DNA of 34,192 bases from Fluviicola sp. (GTDB lineage: Bacteria > Bacteroidota > Bacteroidia > Flavobacteriales_D > Crocinitomicaceae). Position numbers and translations under genes: made by a program. The notes under the pieces are model-generated. The model searched no databases. It saw only the letters and a list, made by a program, of their open reading frames with translations, and was not told the origin of the DNA. Below are positions 8,224 through 16,574 of the stretch, one piece after another. The stretch lies in contig NVXU02000026.1 in assembly GCA_002734065.2 (NCBI GenBank), positions 1 through 34,192 of the forward strand, read 5' to 3'. Position 1 is the first letter of the stretch, and the number at the start of each line of letters is the position of its first letter.

Positions 8224-9003
8224 ATGATTGTTTTTATAAAGAAGATCCTATTTAAGATAATGAGTCAGAAGTCATACCTAAAGACTTTGCATAGAGGTTT
8301 TTACTTTTTATTTAACCTTGGTTTTCTGAAGAATGATGAACGTTTTAAATACCATTATCTCGTTAAAGATATTATTGAAAAAGATGATACTGTTATCGAT
8401 ATTGGTGCCAACTTGGGTTACTTCTCCAAGAATTTCGCGAAACTAACTCCCAATGGTCAAGTTCTTTCTATTGAACCTGTGAAACCATTTTTTGATGTTC
8501 TTTCTTCTTTTATGAAGAAGTTTAAGCATGCAAAAGTGGTCAATTATGCCTTAGGCAATGAGTCCGGAACAATTACGATGGTTCTCCCAGAATCGAATGG
8601 GATGATTAGAACAGGTTTGCCTCATATTGCAGAATCTGAAGAAGAAAAAAAAGCGCATAAAACACACGAAGTAGAAATTGTGAAAGGTTCTGAACTTCTG
8701 TCTTCTCTTGAGAAAATTGATTACATCAAATGTGATATTGAAGGATACGAAGTTGTTGTTTTTCAAGAAATAAAGGCTGTTATTGAGAGAATGAAGCCTA
8801 TTGTGCAAATAGAAATTGGACCGGATAATGAAAACGCAATGTTCGATTATTTTGATTCATTAAATTATGTTCAATACGGAGTTGCTAATTTTAAAGTTGT
8901 GAAAGAAAGTAGGACGCAAAAAGAACAAGGTGATTTCTTGTTCGTTCATTCTTCTCAAACAGAAGCATTCGAGAAAAAAATGATGGCAAAAGGAAGAATG
9001 TAA
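8224..9003 (+). CDS. FkbM-family SAM-dependent methyltransferase
   Basis: The 259-residue product has the SAM-binding motif I VIDIGANLGYF (residues 57-67), the acidic SAM-ribose residue in SIEP (82-85) and the FkbM-type motif YIKCDIEGYE (167-176). Members methylate hydroxyl groups on sugars, glycolipids or secondary metabolites; the substrate cannot be read from sequence. Length is typical. The N-terminal ~30 residues are basic and hydrophobic, which may favour membrane association. The gene stands alone, convergent with mscS (11 bases apart), with no glycosyltransferase neighbours in the window, so its pathway is unclear. Confidence 0.88.
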   Translation: MIVFIKKILFKIMSQKSYLKTLHRGFYFLFNLGFLKNDERFKYHYLVKDIIEKDDTVIDIGANLGYFSKNFAKLTPNGQVLSIEPVKPFFDVLSSFMKKFKHAKVVNYALGNESGTITMVLPESNGMIRTGLPHIAESEEEKKAHKTHEVEIVKGSELLSSLEKIDYIKCDIEGYEVVVFQEIKAVIERMKPIVQIEIGPDNENAMFDYFDSLNYVQYGVANFKVVKESRTQKEQGDFLFVHSSQTEAFEKKMMAKGRM

Positions 9004-9014
9004 TCAGGAGATCC

Positions 9015-9884
9015 TTAATTTTTCGCTTTCTTTTCTGAAAAATCAACCATGTGCTCTATTCCCTTGATGTGAATATCTCGCTGAGGAAAAGGAATACTCA
9101 AGTTGTTTTCCGCAAGTTTTAGATACACCTCTTTTCTTAAATCAGATTTCGTATTCTCTATTCTAAAAGTATTGTTTGACCAGAAAATCATTTCAAAAAA
9201 TAGAGAAGACTCGGCAAAATCGGTAAAACGGACAAATGGTTGCGGTTTTTTCAACACTTGTTTATGTTCACTCATGGCCTCTTCCAAGCATTTTATAACC
9301 ACATTGACATCTGAACCATAGGCAACATTAACGTTTACCTTGAATCGAACAGAATTCTCATCATGTGACCAATTCACTACTTTCTCAACGATGAATCGAG
9401 AATTCGGTATAATAATAGTTACGTCATCACGTGTGTAAATTTCAGAACTCCTCAAATTTATTTCAATCACCTTTCCTGTCACTCCATCAACCTCTATTAC
9501 ATCCCCAATTTTGATAGAACCTTCAAATAATAGAAAAAGACCTGAAATAAAATCTTTGAAAATATTCTGGAGCCCAAGACCTAAAACGACAAGCAATGCT
9601 GTTGAACCAAATATTAAAGCATCAATTCTTACGCCTAAAATTTTAAGAGCTACCAACCCACTGACAATCCAAATAAAATATTTTGTAATCGAAAAAAAAG
9701 TGTTTCGTCTTTTCTCATCAATTTTATCAATAATGAATCGGGGTTTCAAAATTGCCTTTTTCAGAATTATTATAAAGAAACTTGTTGTGACAATAATCGT
9801 AATAGCTATCAATAAGTTTCCTAGGAGTAATTTAAAATTTCCTAGTTCAAATAATTCATAATTGATAAAATCATCCCAATTCAT
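9015..9884 (-). CDS. MscS-family mechanosensitive ion channel
   Basis: The 289-residue product is a small-conductance mechanosensitive channel subunit that would release solutes on hypo-osmotic shock from the inner membrane. Hydrophobic segments lie at about 18-42, 66-86 and 89-122. The last has the MscS pore-helix pattern with LGLGLQNIFKDFISG. The beta domain follows, with GDVIEVDGVTGKV and IIIPNSRF (157-164). It is slightly longer than E. coli MscS. The start lies 72 bases from divergent efp. On its strand CATCTTTG (9889-9896), one base off TAnnTTTG, lies just before the ATG. Confidence 0.93.
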   Translation of the reverse strand: MNWDDFINYELFELGNFKLLLGNLLIAITIIVTTSFFIIILKKAILKPRFIIDKIDEKRRNTFFSITKYFIWIVSGLVALKILGVRIDALIFGSTALLVVLGLGLQNIFKDFISGLFLLFEGSIKIGDVIEVDGVTGKVIEINLRSSEIYTRDDVTIIIPNSRFIVEKVVNWSHDENSVRFKVNVNVAYGSDVNVVIKCLEEAMSEHKQVLKKPQPFVRFTDFAESSLFFEMIFWSNNTFRIENTKSDLRKEVYLKLAENNLSIPFPQRDIHIKGIEHMVDFSEKKAKN

Positions 9885-9956
9885 TCTGCAAAGATGCTAC
9901 AATTCGCATCTAAATGAAAGAATATTTGATTATATTCGCTCCATAAAATTAGGACA

Positions 9957-10523
9957 ATGGCAAATACTTCAGATATAAAAAACGGATTGTGCATCAATCA
10001 CAATGGGAAATTATCTCAAATAATCGAATTTCAACATGTAAAACCTGGAAAAGGTCCTGCTTTTGTGAGAACAAAAATGAGACAAATAGAGTCAGGTAAA
10101 GTGCTGGATTTCACATTCTCAGCAGGTCATAAAATTGAGGTTGTGAGAATTGAAAATAGAGAGTATCAATACTTGTATCAAGATGGTGATTCTTATGTTT
10201 TCATGAATAATAAAGATTTCGAGCAGGTGAATATTGCTGCAAGTATGATTGAAAAACCTAAATTTTTAGTCGAGGGTATGACGTGCAATATCCTTTTTCA
10301 TGCAGAAGAAGAATTGCCGCTGGTTTTAGAATTGCCTATGCACATTATTTCAGAAGTAACTTATACAGAACCTGGAATTAAAGGCGATACAGCGACCAAC
10401 ACGATGAAACCAGCAACTATATCTTCGGGTGCAGAAGTGCGCGTTCCATTGTTTATTGATACTGGCGAGACGATTAAAGTTGATACAAGAACGGGGGTTT
10501 ATATTGAGAGAGTGAAAGTTTAG
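9957..10523 (+). CDS. efp: Translation elongation factor P
   Basis: EF-P relieves ribosome stalling at polyproline stretches by binding between the P and E sites. The 188-residue product has the three beta-barrel domain layout, the tip loop KPGKGPAF with Lys32 at the position modified in other bacteria, and the conserved C-terminal IDTGETIKVDTRTGVYIERVK. Length is standard. No modification enzyme (EpmA, EarP or YmfI) is in the window. A near-consensus -7 box TATATTCG lies at 9931-9938. The gene is divergent from mscS and convergent with yaaA. Confidence 0.97.
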   Translation: MANTSDIKNGLCINHNGKLSQIIEFQHVKPGKGPAFVRTKMRQIESGKVLDFTFSAGHKIEVVRIENREYQYLYQDGDSYVFMNNKDFEQVNIAASMIEKPKFLVEGMTCNILFHAEEELPLVLELPMHIISEVTYTEPGIKGDTATNTMKPATISSGAEVRVPLFIDTGETIKVDTRTGVYIERVKV

Positions 10524-10619
10524 ATGCGCTCGTTCCTCGCTTTTAGAGCTTTAGATTATTAGAAACGGACTATCGTCCTCTTAGATTAAGTTCTCAATTT
10601 GAACTGAAGCCAGGTATCT

Positions 10620-10712
10620 AATTTTCATTTTGTGAAGGGGTAGAAATTTGGAGCTTTGGAGTGTTAGAGCATTAGATTTGACTCTTGCTCAAGACTCTAA
10701 ACTCTTGCTCAA
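10620..10712. repeat. Short-word repeat region between efp and yaaA
   Basis: The interval repeats related words: GAGCTTTGGAGTGTTAGAGCATTAG on the left and an exact direct repeat ACTCTTGCTCAA on the right (10681-10692 and 10701-10712). GACTCTAAACTC (10693-10704) is nearly the reverse complement of GAGTGTTAGAGC (10659-10670), so the two sides can pair. A related TTAGAGCTTTAGATT lies further left near 10541-10557. It separates two convergent genes and resembles the elements at 1101 and 13292 in style. Confidence 0.5.
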
Positions 10713-10713
10713 C

Positions 10714-11475
10714 TTATCTCGTAAACACCCAATTATCTCCTTCGGATAGATTTGCATCAAACTGATAGCCTTCTGTGTCGAATAGTTTGAGTTCTTCGGG
10801 GTTTTTGATGTTATTTTTTACAATGTAACGTGCCATGAATCCTCTTGCTTTTTTTGCATAGACCATGATTACCTTATATTCTCCGTTTTTAAACTCCTTA
10901 AAACTTGGTGTGATTATTCTTCCTTGAATCGCTTTTTTATCCACTGCTTTGAAATATTCATTGGACGCCAAGTTCACAATGATTCCGTCGTCATTTTCTT
11001 CGTTAATGGCATCTGCGATTTTGCTTCCCCAGAATTTATACAAATTCGTTTTGGAAGGAGTCACAGCCCATCTTGTTCCCATTTCTAATCGGTAAGGATA
11101 AATCAAATCCAAGGGTTTTAAAATACCGTAGAGCCCCGAGAGAATTCGCACTGTTTTTTGAGCTGTTTTTAATTCTTTGCCTGTCATAGACGGAGCATCG
11201 AACCCTCTGAATGCCTCGCCATTAAAGACGGCTGAGACTTTGCAAGTATTCTCACTCAAAACAACCTCGTTTTTCCAGTCCTGATAACGTTGGTGATTTA
11301 AGTCGGATAAATCTTTCGATAAATGCATCATTTCTCTTATTTTTTTTGAGGAAAATTTCTTTAACTTTTTGACCAAAGAATCTGCTTCATCCATGAAGAT
11401 GGGAATCGAAAAATCATCCGTTTTTAATGTTTTTTTGGTGTCAATTGCCTTTGCGGGAGAAAGTAAAACGATCAT
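10714..11475 (-). CDS. yaaA: Peroxide stress protein YaaA (UPF0246/DUF328)
   Basis: The 253-residue product matches the YaaA family from its start MIVLLSPAKAID and the signature LSGLYGILKPLDLI (residues 112-125), through to IVNLASNEYFKAV and a GYQFD motif near the end. In E. coli the protein limits intracellular iron and DNA damage during hydrogen peroxide stress and binds DNA; its exact chemistry is not settled. It lies 44 bases downstream of the SLC13-type transporter on the same strand, so the two may be cotranscribed. It is convergent with efp. Confidence 0.95.
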   Translation of the reverse strand: MIVLLSPAKAIDTKKTLKTDDFSIPIFMDEADSLVKKLKKFSSKKIREMMHLSKDLSDLNHQRYQDWKNEVVLSENTCKVSAVFNGEAFRGFDAPSMTGKELKTAQKTVRILSGLYGILKPLDLIYPYRLEMGTRWAVTPSKTNLYKFWGSKIADAINEENDDGIIVNLASNEYFKAVDKKAIQGRIITPSFKEFKNGEYKVIMVYAKKARGFMARYIVKNNIKNPEELKLFDTEGYQFDANLSEGDNWVFTR

Positions 11476-11519
11476 AAATATTCTTTTAATTACTGTTCAA
11501 AAATAATAAAAGTGGATGA

Positions 11520-12917
11520 TTAAATAAATAGTAAACTAAATACAACCACTATCAACACACCAATTACATTCAAAACAAAGCCTGTTCGTGCCATTTGATT
11601 GATTTTCAATTGCCCTGAAGAAAAAACAATGGCATTGGGCGGAGTACCAACGGGCAACATAAACGCGCAACTTGCAGCAAGTGTTATTGGCAGGCACAAC
11701 TGAATGATGGTAAAATCCGTTTTGAGTGCAAACGCCGCCACAACAGGTACAAAAACAGAAACCAGCGCCATGTTTGACATGATTTCCGTTCCAAAAATGG
11801 CAATAACGACAAGCACGGCTAACAATATATACAAGGGAGAATTTTGGTAGCTTTCAAACACGAGTGAGAGTTCTGATATAACACCATTGGCTTCCAACAT
11901 CTTTGCTAATGCCATTCCTCCACCGAAAAGAATGAGAATTCCCCAAGGTAAATTTCGTGTGTCTTTCCATTCTAACAATTTCGATTCTTTCTCTTCTCCA
12001 GGGAAAAAGAATAGGATTATAGCTCCTAAAATGGCAACTCCTTCATCTGTGTAATGAACTCCGAAGTATTTGGTCAAAGGCATTCTAAAGGACCACAGTA
12101 AAACCACCATAGAAAATATAATAATCACTCGGATTTGATTTTTTGTCCATTTCTTTTTCTCCTCTTTTACTTCGTGTAGGTTCTCGTTGCGTTCTTTTCC
12201 CATTAAGAAATAAAAGAAAAAATAAACGATGGTGAGCATTATTAAACTCAACGGCAAACCTACTTTCATCCATGCAAAGAAATCGACGGTAATGCCAAAA
12301 TTATCTTGCAAAATTCCCGCCATCAGGATATTTGGAGGAGAACCGACCAAGGTTGCCATTCCACCAATACTTGCGCCATAAGCGACAGAAAGTAATAAGA
12401 ATACGGAGAATTTTGACTTCCCTTTCTTCTCTACTTTGGAAAGCACAGCCATTGCCATTGGAAGCATCATCAAAGCAGTTGCGGTGTTCGAAATCCACAT
12501 ACTCAACAAGCCTGTACTTAGTAAAAACCCAAGTAAAATTCTCGCTTTTGAGGTTCCAACAATTCGAATAATGCCCTCTGCAATTTGCTTGTGCACATCC
12601 CATTTTTCTAATGCTAATGAGAGAATGAAGCCTCCCAAAAACAAATAAATATAGCGATGACCATACGCAGCCGTTAAATCTGAAGGTTCAAGAATACCGA
12701 GTGGTACCGCCAAAATAAGCGGAAACAAGGCCGTAACATAAATCGGGACTACCTCAAACAACCAAAAGAGAACCATTAATCCCGCGACGGCAACGGCGTA
12801 CCAAAACAATGCTGTGTTTTCATCCTCAGGGTTATTATTGGGTGTCAGAAAAAGAATCGCGACAAAAATGAATAAGCCAAGGGCTGTAATCATTTTCTTC
12901 ATGTTCATTTTATCCAT
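11520..12917 (-). CDS. SLC13/DASS-family sodium:anion symporter
   Basis: The 465-residue product has 11-12 hydrophobic segments and the paired hairpin signatures of divalent anion:Na+ symporters such as VcINDY. The first half has SNTATA (residues 143-148) and VGSPPNI (191-197); the second half has TEIMSNMALVSVF and VGTPPNAI. It probably imports dicarboxylates, or possibly sulfate, with sodium. The second SNT motif reads SNM; mammalian members carry SNV here, so the change is tolerated, but specificity cannot be predicted. A strong hairpin with a T-run ends only about 5-13 bases before the ATG. This leaves little room for a normal promoter. An alternative start at residue 6 (MKKMITALG) is possible. 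Confidence 0.9.
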   Translation of the reverse strand: MDKMNMKKMITALGLFIFVAILFLTPNNNPEDENTALFWYAVAVAGLMVLFWLFEVVPIYVTALFPLILAVPLGILEPSDLTAAYGHRYIYLFLGGFILSLALEKWDVHKQIAEGIIRIVGTSKARILLGFLLSTGLLSMWISNTATALMMLPMAMAVLSKVEKKGKSKFSVFLLLSVAYGASIGGMATLVGSPPNILMAGILQDNFGITVDFFAWMKVGLPLSLIMLTIVYFFFYFLMGKERNENLHEVKEEKKKWTKNQIRVIIIFSMVVLLWSFRMPLTKYFGVHYTDEGVAILGAIILFFFPGEEKESKLLEWKDTRNLPWGILILFGGGMALAKMLEANGVISELSLVFESYQNSPLYILLAVLVVIAIFGTEIMSNMALVSVFVPVVAAFALKTDFTIIQLCLPITLAASCAFMLPVGTPPNAIVFSSGQLKINQMARTGFVLNVIGVLIVVVFSLLFI

Positions 12918-12921
12918 AGGC

Positions 12922-12975
12922 GTAAAAAAAAGCGTTCTTGGTCATCTCGACTCCGCTCGATGACCAAGAACGCTT
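12922..12975 (-). terminator. Strong terminator hairpin with CTCGACTCCGCTCGA core
   Basis: Perfect 17-bp arms at 12930-12946 and 12959-12975 enclose a 12-base loop. On the minus strand the hairpin runs into nine T, ending the transcript of the 85-aa gene (stop at 13001). The loop and its flanks (TCTCGACTCCGCTCGA) resemble a palindromic core I recall as widespread in flavobacterial intergenic hairpins. The hairpin directly abuts the start of the transporter gene. Confidence 0.85.
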
Positions 12976-13000
12976 AAAAATACATTTATTTTGAGTGATT

Positions 13001-13258
13001 CTAACCCAAAGCATTCAATTTTTTAACAAAATCAATTGCTTTTGCTTCAATTTCTTCACGAAGTCCTTTAAAATCAGCTTTATTCTTTGCTCCATTGATT
13101 CTTGCCAAAACTTCATCCTGATAATCGGCAGCTTCATCAATTAACTTATCCGAAGCAGTCGTTTTCTTTTCATCCGCCATTTGAACTGTAAAACACTCTT
13201 CAACGATATCAATAATCATTGCGTTTACATTCTTCTTTAAAATTCTTTTGCTTGCCAT
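13001..13258 (-). CDS. Small conserved-looking helical protein, function unknown
   Basis: The 85-residue product is highly charged and predicted almost fully alpha-helical: a basic N-terminus (MASKRILKKNVN), a central stretch with Asp/Glu-rich turns, and a C-terminal helix EEIEAKAIDFVKKLNALG. It has one cysteine, no signal peptide and no membrane segment, so it is probably cytosolic. It has its own clean -7 box and its own strong terminator, which supports a real, independently expressed gene. I cannot assign a function from the sequence. It is divergent from uvrB across a repeat element. Confidence 0.75.
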   Translation of the reverse strand: MASKRILKKNVNAMIIDIVEECFTVQMADEKKTTASDKLIDEAADYQDEVLARINGAKNKADFKGLREEIEAKAIDFVKKLNALG

Positions 13259-13277
13259 TGTGTTGGTTTTTTTTTTA

Positions 13278-13285
13278 CAAAGGTA
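13278..13285 (-). promoter_or_regulatory. -7 box for the 85-aa gene
   Basis: The minus strand reads TACCTTTG, a perfect TAnnTTTG identical to the era box, 19 bases before the ATG. No TTG -33 element is present at the normal distance. The upstream region is instead occupied by the left arm of the uvrB-side repeat. Confidence 0.5.
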
Positions 13286-13291
13286 GGTATA

Positions 13292-13480
13292 ATTCGGAGA
13301 TTTGGAAATTTGGAAATTGACGTGGTTGCCTGTTATTATTTGGAGATTGGGAGATTGACGTAGATTCCTGTTATGATTCGGAGATTAAATAACACCTACT
13401 ATGGGCATCAATCTCCAAATATTCAAATCTCCAAATTTCCAAATTTCCGAATCTCCAAATCTTCTATCTCCAAAATATCC
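13292..13480. repeat. Nested inverted repeat with GGAGATTTGGAAATTTGG-type words
   Basis: Arms at 13292-13313 and 13431-13452 match in 21 of 22 positions as reverse complements. Nested inside, 13337-13349 and 13409-13421 are perfect 13-base complements. A direct repeat of 33 bases (13316-13348 and 13354-13386) matches in 28 positions. The left side is built of G/A/T words and the right side of C/A/T words, as in the era-der element but with a different sequence. It lies in the divergent promoter region of the 85-aa gene and uvrB. Confidence 0.85.
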
Positions 13481-13501
13481 CTAAATTTACTTCAAAAAAA
13501 A

Positions 13502-15514
13502 ATGGACTTCCAATTAGTTTCTGACTTTGAACCAACGGGTGATCAACCCCAAGCGATTAGTGAGTTAATCGAAGGAATTCATAACGATGTTCGATTTCAA
13601 ACGCTGCTCGGGGTTACTGGAAGTGGCAAAACTTTTACGGTTGCAAATGTTATCAAAGAGCTAAATCGACCGACTCTTGTTCTTTCTCACAATAAGACGT
13701 TAGCAGCGCAGTTGTACGGAGAATTTAAGCAGTTTTTTCCTGAGAATCGCGTGGAGTATTTCGTTTCTTACTACGATTACTACCAACCTGAAGCATTCTT
13801 GCCTGTTACTGGAACTTACATCGAAAAAGACCTTGCTATCAACGATGAAATTGAAAAATTGCGGCTTTCTTGCACTTCTGCCCTGCTTTCTGGACGAAGA
13901 GATGTGATAGTCGTTGCTTCAGTTTCTTGCATCTATGGAATTGGTAATCCTGAAGAATTTGCAAAGAGCATTCTACACATCAAAAAGGGAGAATTGCTTT
14001 CTAGAAACAAGTTTCTATTCAAATTGGTAGAGAATTTATACTCCAGAGCCAACCAAGAATTTGAAAGAGGCACTTTTCGTGTAAAAGGCGACACCGTTGA
14101 TATTTATTTGGCCTATGCAGATTATGCCATTCGCGTTGAATATTGGGGTGATGAAATCGAAGCCATTTCTTCCATTGATCCAAAAACAACGGACAGAATT
14201 GAGACTTTTGAAGAAATTAGCATCTATCCAGCCAATATTTTTGTAACAAGTCCTGACACGACCAAAAAAGCCATCGATATGATAGGTGAAGACATGGTTT
14301 TGCAGGTAGAGCAGTTTCGTCAGCAAGGAAAAATTGAAGAAAGTGAACGTTTGAAAGAACGCATTACTTACGACCTCGAAATGATACGAGAATTAGGTTA
14401 TTGCTCGGGGATTGAGAATTATTCTCGTTATTTCGACATGCGCGCACCTGGACAACGACCTTTCTGCTTAATCGACTATTTTCCAGATGATTTTTTAATG
14501 TTGGTCGATGAAAGTCACGTGACATTGCCTCAAGTTCGAGCGATGTACGGCGGAGATAGAGCGAGAAAACTGAACTTGGTCGATTACGGTTTTCGACTGC
14601 AATCAGCTATGGATAATCGTCCGCTAAAATTTGAAGAATTTGAGTCTTTGCTCAATCAAACGATTTACATTTCTGCAACACCAGCTGATTATGAATTGGA
14701 GAAATCAGGAGGTATAATCGTTGAGCAAGTCATTCGCCCAACAGGATTGCTCGACCCATTAATCGAGGTTAGATCGAGTGAGAATCAAATCGACGACCTC
14801 ATCGAAGAAATTCACAAAAGAATAGTCTTGGACGAGAGAACATTGGTCACAACCTTGACAAAACGCATGGCGGAAGAGTTGCAAAAGTACCTTGACCGAT
14901 TGGGAATTCTTTGCCGATACATTCATTCAGAAGTTGATACAATAGAACGTGTTGAAATTCTCAGGCAATTGCGCTTGGGAGAATTCCACGTCTTAATCGG
15001 AGTCAATCTGCTTCGTGAAGGTCTTGACCTGCCTGAAGTATCGCTCGTCGCAATCATTGACGCAGACAAAGAAGGATTCTTGAGAAACGAACGTTCTTTG
15101 GTGCAAACAGCAGGTAGAGCATCCAGAAATATCAACGGAACAGTGATTATGTATGCTGACAAAGTGACTAATTCTATGCAACGAACCATGGATGAAACTG
15201 CGCGGAGAAGAAAGTTGCAAGAAGATTACAACACCGAGCACGGATTGGTTCCGACAGCGCTGAATAAATCGACGCACACCATCCTGAAATCAACAAAAGT
15301 AGCTGATGGAGACGGCGCCAATCCCTACGTTATTGATGACACAATTTCCTTGGCTGCTGACCCTGTGATTGAGTACATGAGCAAAGAGCAATTGGAAAAA
15401 TCTATTAAATACACGCAAAAACAAATGCAGAAAGCAGCGAAAGATTTAGACTTTATTGAGGCGGCAAGGTTGCGTGATGACTTGGTGGTTTTGAAGAAGA
15501 AGTTAAAGAAATGA
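13502..15514 (+). CDS. uvrB: Excinuclease ABC subunit B
   Basis: UvrB is the damage-verifying helicase-like subunit of nucleotide excision repair; it receives damaged DNA from UvrA and recruits UvrC. The 670-residue product has the Walker A motif GVTGSGKT (residues 37-44), the beta-hairpin region YYDYYQPEAFLPVTGTYIEKD (about 90-110, aromatic-rich as expected), DESH (337-340), and late helicase motifs ending QTAGRASRN. The C-terminal UVR domain (about 628-662) contacts UvrC. I chose the ATG at 13502 because the frame extends 43 codons upstream only through the repeat element and reads as low-complexity sequence. A possible -7 box TAAATTTA lies at 13482-13489. No LexA-like site was recognised. 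Confidence 0.97.
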   Translation: MDFQLVSDFEPTGDQPQAISELIEGIHNDVRFQTLLGVTGSGKTFTVANVIKELNRPTLVLSHNKTLAAQLYGEFKQFFPENRVEYFVSYYDYYQPEAFLPVTGTYIEKDLAINDEIEKLRLSCTSALLSGRRDVIVVASVSCIYGIGNPEEFAKSILHIKKGELLSRNKFLFKLVENLYSRANQEFERGTFRVKGDTVDIYLAYADYAIRVEYWGDEIEAISSIDPKTTDRIETFEEISIYPANIFVTSPDTTKKAIDMIGEDMVLQVEQFRQQGKIEESERLKERITYDLEMIRELGYCSGIENYSRYFDMRAPGQRPFCLIDYFPDDFLMLVDESHVTLPQVRAMYGGDRARKLNLVDYGFRLQSAMDNRPLKFEEFESLLNQTIYISATPADYELEKSGGIIVEQVIRPTGLLDPLIEVRSSENQIDDLIEEIHKRIVLDERTLVTTLTKRMAEELQKYLDRLGILCRYIHSEVDTIERVEILRQLRLGEFHVLIGVNLLREGLDLPEVSLVAIIDADKEGFLRNERSLVQTAGRASRNINGTVIMYADKVTNSMQRTMDETARRRKLQEDYNTEHGLVPTALNKSTHTILKSTKVADGDGANPYVIDDTISLAADPVIEYMSKEQLEKSIKYTQKQMQKAAKDLDFIEAARLRDDLVVLKKKLKK

Positions 15515-15531
15515 AAAATTAAGAATTAAAA

Positions 15532-15831
15532 ATGAAAACAAAACTAGGACAACTACGAATTTTAGCAATAACAGAAGGCATTTCCTACTTATTATTAGCG
15601 TTAACTATGCCGTTGAAATACATGTATGAAATTGGAATGCCAAATAAGATTGTCGGGATGATACACGGAATTTTATTCATTCTCTATTGTATCTGGATAC
15701 TGATAGTTGCGAAGAAGTACAGTTGGTCAATTGGCAAGGCATTGGCAGGATTACTTGCTTCTTTGCTTCCTTTTGCGACTTTCGTTTTTGATGCGAAGGT
15801 TTTGAAGAAAGAGAAGACGCAACCAGAATAA
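15532..15831 (+). CDS. DUF3817 small integral membrane protein
   Basis: The 99-residue product has three hydrophobic segments (about 12-29, 40-60, 67-88) and the DUF3817 pattern: a start with LRILAITEGISYLLLA, then GMPNKIVGMIHGILFI and a Pro/Phe-containing last helix. The family is common in bacteria, sits in the inner membrane and has no established function. The gene starts 17 bases after uvrB on the same strand, and an ATG overlaps the uvrB stop (ATGA), so the two are probably cotranscribed. There is no evidence of a shared role. Confidence 0.88.
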   Translation: MKTKLGQLRILAITEGISYLLLALTMPLKYMYEIGMPNKIVGMIHGILFILYCIWILIVAKKYSWSIGKALAGLLASLLPFATFVFDAKVLKKEKTQPE

Positions 15832-15853
15832 ATCTGATTGCATCTCCTGCACT

Positions 15854-15897
15854 CTACTAAACAACATCTAATAAAAACTAGTGGTTAGGTTGTGTAG
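15854..15897. terminator. Possible bidirectional hairpin between convergent genes
   Basis: Three short blocks pair in order, CTAC/GTAG, CAAC/GTTG and CTAA/TTAG, with small internal loops. It lies between the stops of the DUF3817 gene and the minus-strand barrel gene. There is no strong T-run, so its terminator role is uncertain. Confidence 0.3.
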
Positions 15898-15924
15898 CTT
15901 CAAAATTCTGTGAAGTTTATTGCT

Positions 15925-16518
15925 TTATTTTCCTTTTCTTCTCAATGTGTATTGCATCCCAATTCTAAATTGAGGATTTGTCCACAAAAATGTGCCTGTG
16001 ATTTCAGAGTATCCACCAATATCAGCAAATAACCCAAAACGCTTGTTAAAATCATATCCTAACCCAATGAAATAATTGATTCCAAAGTCTTTTTTTGTTT
16101 TAGAAACAGGGTCATCAATGATGATCAATTCCGGAGGCAACTCTTCTGTATTTGGTTGAGAGTTATACTTAGATGTTATTCTTAATTCTGCTCCAATGCT
16201 TGCTCTGAATGAAAAAGGAGAATCACTTTTTATTCTTTTAACATAGGCCAATCCTAAAGATGTCGAATAAATAGTACCATAGGACTGATTAATTCTGTAA
16301 GGGACATATTTATCTAGAAAGTTATAATCCAAGAATAACTCGTTCACACCAACATTGAGCTGAAGTGAAAAGTTAGGAGAGATTTTTTTTCCAATAGAAA
16401 TCCCCGTACTTTCGCCTAGATAAGTACTCATAATAATATCTTTATTTTTTTTTACCTCTTGTGAAATGCTTGAAAATGCCATTGTAATCCCTAAAATCAA
16501 TAGTGTTGTCTTTTTCAT
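15925..16518 (-). CDS. Small secreted, outer-membrane-barrel-like protein
   Basis: I set the start at the ATG at 16518 (MKKTTLLILGITMAFSSISQ), because it places a normal signal peptide at the N-terminus; an upstream in-frame ATG at 16560 would add 14 unconvincing residues. The 197-residue product then shows alternating hydrophobic strands with aromatic ends (SLGLAYVKRI, FSFRASIGAELRITS, INYFIGLGYDFNKRFGLFADIGGY, split here only by turns) and ends in FRIGMQYTLRRKGK. This is the pattern of the outer-membrane beta-barrel/porin-family small barrels, about eight strands. It is the last gene of the seven-gene secreted-protein run, 56 bases after the LamG lipoprotein gene. It may anchor or assist its neighbours; that is an inference. 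Confidence 0.7.
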   Translation of the reverse strand: MKKTTLLILGITMAFSSISQEVKKNKDIIMSTYLGESTGISIGKKISPNFSLQLNVGVNELFLDYNFLDKYVPYRINQSYGTIYSTSLGLAYVKRIKSDSPFSFRASIGAELRITSKYNSQPNTEELPPELIIIDDPVSKTKKDFGINYFIGLGYDFNKRFGLFADIGGYSEITGTFLWTNPQFRIGMQYTLRRKGK

Positions 16519-16574
16519 TATACAGTTTTTAAAAATTAGTACTCTTCTGTTCTCATTCAATCATAAAACCTTTT

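Noticed and set aside
13373-13501. 43-codon N-terminal extension of uvrB
   Set aside because: It is read through the repeat element, is low in complexity, and UvrB proteins begin near MDFQLVSDF.
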